In this document: positions 58,815-64,000 of the stretch, piece after piece | Layout of the letters: each line of letters starts with the position of its first letter | How positions within the stretch are numbered: position 1 is the stretch's first letter | From: Caulobacter sp. 602-1 | GTDB taxonomy: Bacteria > Pseudomonadota > Alphaproteobacteria > Caulobacterales > Caulobacteraceae | NCBI RefSeq assembly: GCF_003931565.1 | Contig: NZ_RRYI01000004.1 | Span: forward strand, 248,001 to 312,000 | DNA: 64,000 nucleotides | Reading direction: 5' to 3' | Program-made: the position numbers and the translations under genes | The notes under the pieces: generated by a model | Databases searched by the model: none | Seen by the model: only the letters and a program-made list of their open reading frames with translations | Told to the model about the DNA's origin: nothing

Positions 58815-61800
58815 TTGGGGGAGCGGTGGCGTTGGATATCCGCTCTTGTCGCGGCGACCGGTCTTGGCGACAGCGGCGGCCGCCCCCTTGCTCGAGAGGC
58901 GATCGCGCGGACGATCGCCAGCTTTTTCTTGGCGTCACTGGCTTTGATACCTTCGCCCGCGTGGTGTGGGCGGCAAGTCGACTTCGTCATTCCGCCCGGT
59001 CCGCTTGACCAAGCGCTGATCCGCTTCTCCCACCAGGCCGATATCGCTCTCGCCTTCGACCCAAAGATCGCCGACGGACGCCTTAGCCCAGGCCTTGCGC
59101 GGCGCTTCGACGCTGAAAACGGGCTGCGACGGCTGCTTCGTGGTTCAGGCCTTGTCTTTCGGCGGCTTCCACACGGCGGTTACGCCATTGTCGACTCCCA
59201 TCAGGACGTCGCGGCGCCGTTGTCCAAGGACGGGAGAGGGGAGGCGCCCACCACGGTGCCCGAACTTCTGGTCATCGCCCGCAGAAGTCTGAACGCGGAC
59301 ATTCCCCGCAGTCGAGACGATATCCAGCCCTACCAGGTGACGACGGGAGATGATGTCGCCAACGCCCAGGCGGCGACGATCGAAGACTTCATGCGCTCGC
59401 GCTTGACCGATAACACCCAGGCTGTCGCGCAGTCTCAGACGCCGACGCTGAATTTTGGCTCTTCTCGCTCCACGATCGACCTTGGCGGCTTTGGCGAAAG
59501 CCAGACCCTTGTCCTGGTCGACGGCCGCCGATTGCCAAGCGTTCCAAATCTTGGCGCATTTCTACAAGCGGACCTGAACGCCATCGCGCCCGAAATGATC
59601 GAACGCATCGAGGTGCTCACCTCCAGCGCTGGCGGCATCTACGGCCCCGGCGCCATCGGCGGGGTGGTCAATGTCGTGCTCAAGCGCCGGTTCGAGGGCC
59701 TCGACCTGACCTCGACGATCGGGCTCAGCGATCACGGCGACAGCGGCCGCTGGCGGCTCAACGCGCGGTGGGGCGGCGCGTCGGCGTCGGGTGCGACCCG
59801 CGTGACGGTCAATCTCGACCATGCCCAAGACCAGGGCCTGAGGATAGGCCAGCGGTCTTTCATTCACTCCGCTCTGGACGGACTGCAACCGGTCGCTGCG
59901 AACATCAACATCACCCCTTTCTTCGCCAATCTTGCGTTCGTCAACGGCCCGACCTTGACGTCCGACATCACGTTCCTGCCGCTGTCGACCGGTCTGGGCG
60001 CAGGCGGGCGCGAGGCCCTAATCGCCAATGCGGGGAAATACGACAGGACGATCCCTCCCGACGGGAGCGGCGCCCTCAAGAGCATGCTGCCGCGAACCAA
60101 GACGACCGCGGCCCTTCTAAGCGTCCATCACGATTTCACCTCCCGGCTCGAAGGGTTTGTTGATGTCCTCTATCTGGCGAACAAGGGCGTGACTTCCGTT
60201 CCTTGGTTCTCGTCGCAGGACCGGGTCGCCGTCGCGCAGGGCGCCAATGGCAATCCCTTCGCCCAAACCATCTATGTCGCTTTCCCCACCCCGGGGTTCG
60301 CGGGGACCTCGAGTACGGAAAATCAGACCTTCCGCGCCACCGTGGGCGCAATTGCCCATATCGGACGCGGATGGAGCACGGACCTGGACTTGACCGCCGC
60401 GCGATCGCGCGTTCGGACCGTAGCCTTCAATCCCGCCACGCCGGAAAGCTTCCTCTCGGTGACCAAGGTCAATCTCTTCGAAGGGGCGAACGCGCTCGAG
60501 GCGGCCCTGGCCAGCTACAAGCCACTACCTCCCTCGATCGACGTCAAAGAGAACAGCATGGTGGATGCTAACCTGCGGCTGGCCGGCCCGGTGTTCCGGA
60601 CCGCCGCCGGGGCCACCACCTTAAGCCTGCTCCTCGAGGCGCGGCGCCAGGCCACCCCCACCAACTTCTATGGCACCTTGAGCGACCAGATCGAGCGGGT
60701 CTATTCCGGATACGCCGAACTCCGAGCGCCAATCTTTCCCCTGGATGGTCGCTTTGGGCTCGTAAGCGGCCTGGAGCTTCAATTGGCTGGTCGCACCGAC
60801 TATTTCGACCTGACGATCCCGACCCTGGCCTCGCAGAGCGCGCCGCCCACGCTGCGCCGGACGCAGGACACGAGCACCTTTACGGCGGGTTTCAAGGTCT
60901 TTCCCCTTGAAGACCTCATGGTGCGCGCCAGCTATTCGACGGGCTACCTGCCGCCCAATGCGGATCAGTTCCGTCAGGGCGCGGATGGTCCGGTGAGAGA
61001 TGCGATCTTCTCGGGAAGAACCCAGGACCCGAAGCGACCTGGAGAGCGTCTGCCCAGGTACCTGGTTCGCGAGGGCGGTTCGCCGCTCGGTCCCGAACGC
61101 GCCAAGACCCTCTCGACGGGCTTCGTCCTGAAGCCGGCCCGACTTCCTGGTCTGCGCGTGTCAATGGACTATTCGCGAACCGAAAAGACCGATGTGATCG
61201 GAGAAATACCCTATGCCTACTACAACAGGCTCTTTAGCCTCGAGGATCAATTTCCCGGCCTGATACAGCGTGGTCCACTAACCGCGGAGGACAGCGCCAA
61301 GGGCTACACAGCCGGCCCACTCGTGCTGGTGGATCTGTCTCCGAAGAATTTGGGCTCGTCGCGCACCGACATTCTCGATGTGAACCTCGATCACCAGCAA
61401 GAAACGCCTCTTGGAGGCGTTCATCTCTACGTTCACGCGACCTGGCTTATGAATAGCACGCAGCGGGCCTGGGCCTACAGCAAGCCGTATCAGACGATCG
61501 GTCGTCTGGAGGGCCCGCTTCCCTTTCGCGCCAACGGGGGCGTTGACTTCAGAAGAGGCGCGTGGATGACGAGCCTGAACGCCCAATTCTATAGCGACTA
61601 CCGAACGAGCTATCCTGACATCGACGGCGATAATGCTATCCGCAGTGAAATCGCACGCCGATATCAAGGCGCCGACAAGATCGCCTCTCAAACCTTCATC
61701 GATGTCTCCCTGGGACGCGTGGCGGAGCCTGGCTCGGCCTGGCCATCAATCCGGCTGGGCGTCAGGAACCTGCTCGGTCAACGTCCGCCTCGGGTGGTGA

Positions 61801-61931
61801 TTCCGTTCGACATGACAGGCTTGGACGTCATCAACGGCATCATCTACGAGGTGGACCAGGGCATGGGCTATAGCTCGTATGGAGACCCGCGAGGCCGCCG
61901 GTTCGAGCTTTCGATTTCCAGGCGCTTCTAG
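58815..61931 (+). CDS. STN-domain TonB-dependent receptor
   Basis: A receptor of about 1038 residues. I prefer the TTG at 58815, which has GGAGG 5 bases upstream; a TTG at 58740 is also in frame. A hydrophobic signal (A-S-F-F-L-A-S-L-A-L) lies about residues 35-48 after a long N-terminal region. An STN domain (V-I-P-P-G-P-L-D-Q-A-L), a plug (L-V-L-V-D-G-R-R-L, G-G-I-Y-G-P-G-A-I-G-G-V) and a barrel ending in Y-G-D-P-R-G-R-R-F-E and terminal Phe follow. Paralogue of the receptor at 30566. A propeller kinase gene follows on the same strand, suggesting a sensing and uptake pair. Confidence 0.92.
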   Translation: MGERWRWISALVAATGLGDSGGRPLAREAIARTIASFFLASLALIPSPAWCGRQVDFVIPPGPLDQALIRFSHQADIALAFDPKIADGRLSPGLARRFDAENGLRRLLRGSGLVFRRLPHGGYAIVDSHQDVAAPLSKDGRGEAPTTVPELLVIARRSLNADIPRSRDDIQPYQVTTGDDVANAQAATIEDFMRSRLTDNTQAVAQSQTPTLNFGSSRSTIDLGGFGESQTLVLVDGRRLPSVPNLGAFLQADLNAIAPEMIERIEVLTSSAGGIYGPGAIGGVVNVVLKRRFEGLDLTSTIGLSDHGDSGRWRLNARWGGASASGATRVTVNLDHAQDQGLRIGQRSFIHSALDGLQPVAANINITPFFANLAFVNGPTLTSDITFLPLSTGLGAGGREALIANAGKYDRTIPPDGSGALKSMLPRTKTTAALLSVHHDFTSRLEGFVDVLYLANKGVTSVPWFSSQDRVAVAQGANGNPFAQTIYVAFPTPGFAGTSSTENQTFRATVGAIAHIGRGWSTDLDLTAARSRVRTVAFNPATPESFLSVTKVNLFEGANALEAALASYKPLPPSIDVKENSMVDANLRLAGPVFRTAAGATTLSLLLEARRQATPTNFYGTLSDQIERVYSGYAELRAPIFPLDGRFGLVSGLELQLAGRTDYFDLTIPTLASQSAPPTLRRTQDTSTFTAGFKVFPLEDLMVRASYSTGYLPPNADQFRQGADGPVRDAIFSGRTQDPKRPGERLPRYLVREGGSPLGPERAKTLSTGFVLKPARLPGLRVSMDYSRTEKTDVIGEIPYAYYNRLFSLEDQFPGLIQRGPLTAEDSAKGYTAGPLVLVDLSPKNLGSSRTDILDVNLDHQQETPLGGVHLYVHATWLMNSTQRAWAYSKPYQTIGRLEGPLPFRANGGVDFRRGAWMTSLNAQFYSDYRTSYPDIDGDNAIRSEIARRYQGADKIASQTFIDVSLGRVAEPGSAWPSIRLGVRNLLGQRPPRVVIPFDMTGLDVINGIIYEVDQGMGYSSYGDPRGRRFELSISRRF

Positions 61932-62051
61932 GGACGCTGCGGCCCGCCGCCTCGGGGGGAGCTGCCGGAACGAACAGGCTTCCCCTGCGTCGTCAGCTTC
62001 CCTCGTTCTCCATCGTGACATCGCGCGCACTTTGAATGAAAAGATGGAGGT

Positions 62052-64000
62052 ATGTCGCTCGCTGGGAAGCGCCTTCTGCTGGGGATTTTGGCGTCGCTCC
62101 TGGCGAGCTCGTGCGAAACGCGCGCGGAGGATTCGCAGCGTAGCCTTCAGCAACTGCGGCATACCGCCTGGACTTCCAGAGACGGAGCTCCGCCTGAGAT
62201 CTGGGCGCTCGCCCAGTCCAGCGACGGCTACCTTTGGCTAGGCACGGGCGGCGGGCTCTACCGGTTTGACGGCGCGAGTTTCGAGAAGTTCCAGCCAGTC
62301 AAAGGTGAGAGCCTTCCAACGCTCAACGTCAATTCGCTGCTCGCCGCTCGCTCTGGTGACCTTTGGATTGGCTTTGCATCCGGCGCCCTAGCGCGACTGC
62401 GCGCGGGCCACCTGACCACCTTCAACCTGGGCCTCCCGCCAGTCCCTGTGCTGGAGCTCGCCGAGGATCGCGCGGGCGGCGTCTGGGCGGCGCTAGGGGG
62501 GGATGGCAGGGGCGGGGTCGCGCGCTTCAGCCAGGGAAGATGGGAGATTTTCGGTCCATCCCGCGGGGTAGCCGCGGGCGCGACGACCAGCGTTCTTGGA
62601 GCGGCCGACGGATCGGTCTGGATAGCGGCCGGCGATGAACTCCAGGTGCTGCGGCCGGGCGCCAATCGCTTTTCGCGCGTCGCCGCCTCGGCTTCGGACA
62701 GACCAAAGCTGAAGCAGTCGCCGGATGGAGCGATATGGCTGACCACCGGCGCCCGCCCAGGGCTTCAGCGCATCGCCGCGTCATCCGCCCCAGCCGCGCC
62801 GACATGGATCGCGCCGCCGACAACGGCCAATCCGCGCGCGGAGAGCATCCTGTTCGATCGCCACGGCGGTCTCTGGGGAACTTATGGGAGTGGCGGCGTC
62901 TTCCGCCTCGGCGGCCTCGGCGGCCTCGGCTTTGGAGGCGGCGCGCCCGGCGTCGTAGGCGCCGGAGAGCGGTTCGGGTTGGAGCACGGCCTTACGTCCA
63001 ACCTCGCCAATCCAATCCTGGAGGATCGCGAAGGCAACATTTGGGTGGGGACGAATCTTGGCCTCGACCAGTTTCGCGAGACGAGCGCGGTGGTGGCCAC
63101 CGGCCTGCCTACGGCTTCGCGGAGTGGTTTTCGGATTGCGCCGGGTCCCGCCGGGTCGATGTATATAACATCAAGCGACGCCCTCTTTAGGGCAGGGCCG
63201 GGGCGCGTCGCCCGGAAGCTGGCGAGGCTTTCGCGGCGCCCCTTGATACTGCACACGGACGCGCTGTCTCGCACTTGGATCGGCACGGACCGAACGCTGG
63301 GCATTCTATCCGGCGCCGCGGTGCGGGATGTACCTCTGCCATGGGCGCAAAACAGGTCATTTGCTCTCGTCGAGGAAGCGGCGGGCCGGATCTGCGTCTC
63401 TTCCGTGGAGGGCGCCTTTTGTCGGGAGGGGCGTGGATGGTCGCCCGAACCACGCCTTGCTACCCCAGGCGTCCTGCCGATGCAGATTCTCCGCGACGCG
63501 GCCGGTCGCGTTTGGATTTCGCTAGGCGACCGTATCGAGATGGTCGATGGACCAACCCGTCGGATATTCTCGGCGGGTAGCGATCTTGGGCTGGGAACGG
63601 TCGTGGTCATGGCGGTCCGGGGACGGAACGTCTACGCGGGCGGGGACTTCGGGTTGGCTCGGTTCGATGGCCAACGCTTCGTCACCCTAAAGTCGGACCT
63701 AAATCCGTTTTTGAGCCGGACCGCTGGCATCGTCGAAACCTCCAACGGCGACGTCTGGCTCAACACCGTATCTGGCGTGGTCAAGATTGAGCGCGCCGAC
63801 TTGAACGATGCATTCGCGCACACCGGTCGTTTAGCGAAGGCCCGCGTGTTCGATGGCGACGATGGCATGCCGGGCGTGGCGCAGCAGGACTCTCGCTCGC
63901 AGACCGCGATGGAGGCCTCCGACGGGCGTCTGTGGTTCGTGACCAGGCTTGGCGTCGCCTGGATCGACCCCAAGGGGCTTTCCTTCAATTCGCGCCCTCC
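62052..64000 (+). CDS. Periplasmic-propeller sensor kinase, 5' part (runs off window)
   Basis: An open frame from ATG 62052 to the window end with no stop, about 649 residues. An in-frame TGA at 62037 rules out an earlier start; GGAGG lies almost next to the ATG, unusually close. It has an N-terminal hydrophobic signal (about residues 6-18, followed by S-S-C, a weak lipobox) and propeller blades (D-G-Y-L-W-L-G-T, G-D-L-W-I-G, N-I-W-V-G-T, G-R-L-W-F-V). It resembles the first half of the kinase at 25682; a Y_Y_Y and kinase domain beyond the window is expected but not seen. Confidence 0.85.
   Translation, partial: MSLAGKRLLLGILASLLASSCETRAEDSQRSLQQLRHTAWTSRDGAPPEIWALAQSSDGYLWLGTGGGLYRFDGASFEKFQPVKGESLPTLNVNSLLAARSGDLWIGFASGALARLRAGHLTTFNLGLPPVPVLELAEDRAGGVWAALGGDGRGGVARFSQGRWEIFGPSRGVAAGATTSVLGAADGSVWIAAGDELQVLRPGANRFSRVAASASDRPKLKQSPDGAIWLTTGARPGLQRIAASSAPAAPTWIAPPTTANPRAESILFDRHGGLWGTYGSGGVFRLGGLGGLGFGGGAPGVVGAGERFGLEHGLTSNLANPILEDREGNIWVGTNLGLDQFRETSAVVATGLPTASRSGFRIAPGPAGSMYITSSDALFRAGPGRVARKLARLSRRPLILHTDALSRTWIGTDRTLGILSGAAVRDVPLPWAQNRSFALVEEAAGRICVSSVEGAFCREGRGWSPEPRLATPGVLPMQILRDAAGRVWISLGDRIEMVDGPTRRIFSAGSDLGLGTVVVMAVRGRNVYAGGDFGLARFDGQRFVTLKSDLNPFLSRTAGIVETSNGDVWLNTVSGVVKIERADLNDAFAHTGRLAKARVFDGDDGMPGVAQQDSRSQTAMEASDGRLWFVTRLGVAWIDPKGLSFNSRP

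Noticed and set aside
1..64000. tRNA, rRNA, CRISPR arrays, complete insertion sequences, phage genes
   Set aside because: I looked for cloverleaf-like segments, regular spaced repeats, transposase or integrase motifs and found none.

Overview
The window looks like a chromosomal segment of a high-GC, Caulobacter-like alphaproteobacterium. The grounds are a FixL/FixJ/FixK oxygen-sensing set, many large TonB-dependent receptors (two with STN domains), wide use of GTG and TTG starts, and short intergenic gaps. The genus is an inference from gene content.

Positions 526-20354 form a compact nitrite-to-nitrous-oxide respiration island. It encodes copper nitrite reductase (NirK), quinol-dependent nitric oxide reductase, pseudoazurin, an outer-membrane porin, NnrS, the di-iron repair protein Ric, an alternative oxidase, B12-dependent ribonucleotide reductase (NrdJ), oxygen-independent HemN, the heme-based oxygen sensor FixL with FixJ, and two Crp/Fnr regulators (NnrR/Dnr-like and FixK-like). 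A TonB receptor, a PepSY membrane protein and a DUF2946 protein sit beside it. Seven TTG-N8-CAA sites, three with perfect 5-base arms, lie before most of these transcription units and suggest one Crp/Fnr regulon. No nitrate or nitrous oxide reductase is present here.

Positions 21008-37575 mix detoxification-type enzymes (aldo/keto reductase, VOC protein, antibiotic-biosynthesis-monooxygenase-like proteins, alpha/beta hydrolases) with signalling genes: a periplasmic-propeller histidine kinase and NarL-type response regulator, an ECF sigma/FecR pair, an STN TonB receptor, and three small orphan winged-helix proteins.

Positions 37622-58302 hold a molybdenum hydroxylase-cytochrome c operon, an AaeAXB-like efflux operon, an AraC regulator and a series of mostly single-gene units: Old Yellow Enzyme, hydrolases, Na+/H+ antiporter, monooxygenase-like protein, second aldo/keto reductase, GFA protein, GlcG-like protein, sugar dehydrogenase, DJ-1/PfpI protein and a DUF2490 protein. 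The window ends with a second STN TonB receptor and the start of a second propeller kinase. A broken TonB receptor remnant lies at 44682-44910.

The most striking signal is a shared operator-like element: tandem 10-bp units of form NGTNAANNNN in at least 17 intergenic sites between 24626 and 58626. Most lie 50-95 bp before a start codon and read on the strand opposite the gene. The form resembles direct-repeat sites of OmpR/ToxR-type winged-helix proteins, of which three orphan members are encoded here. I infer an undescribed electrophile, aldehyde or aromatic-compound response regulon built from duplicated gene families.
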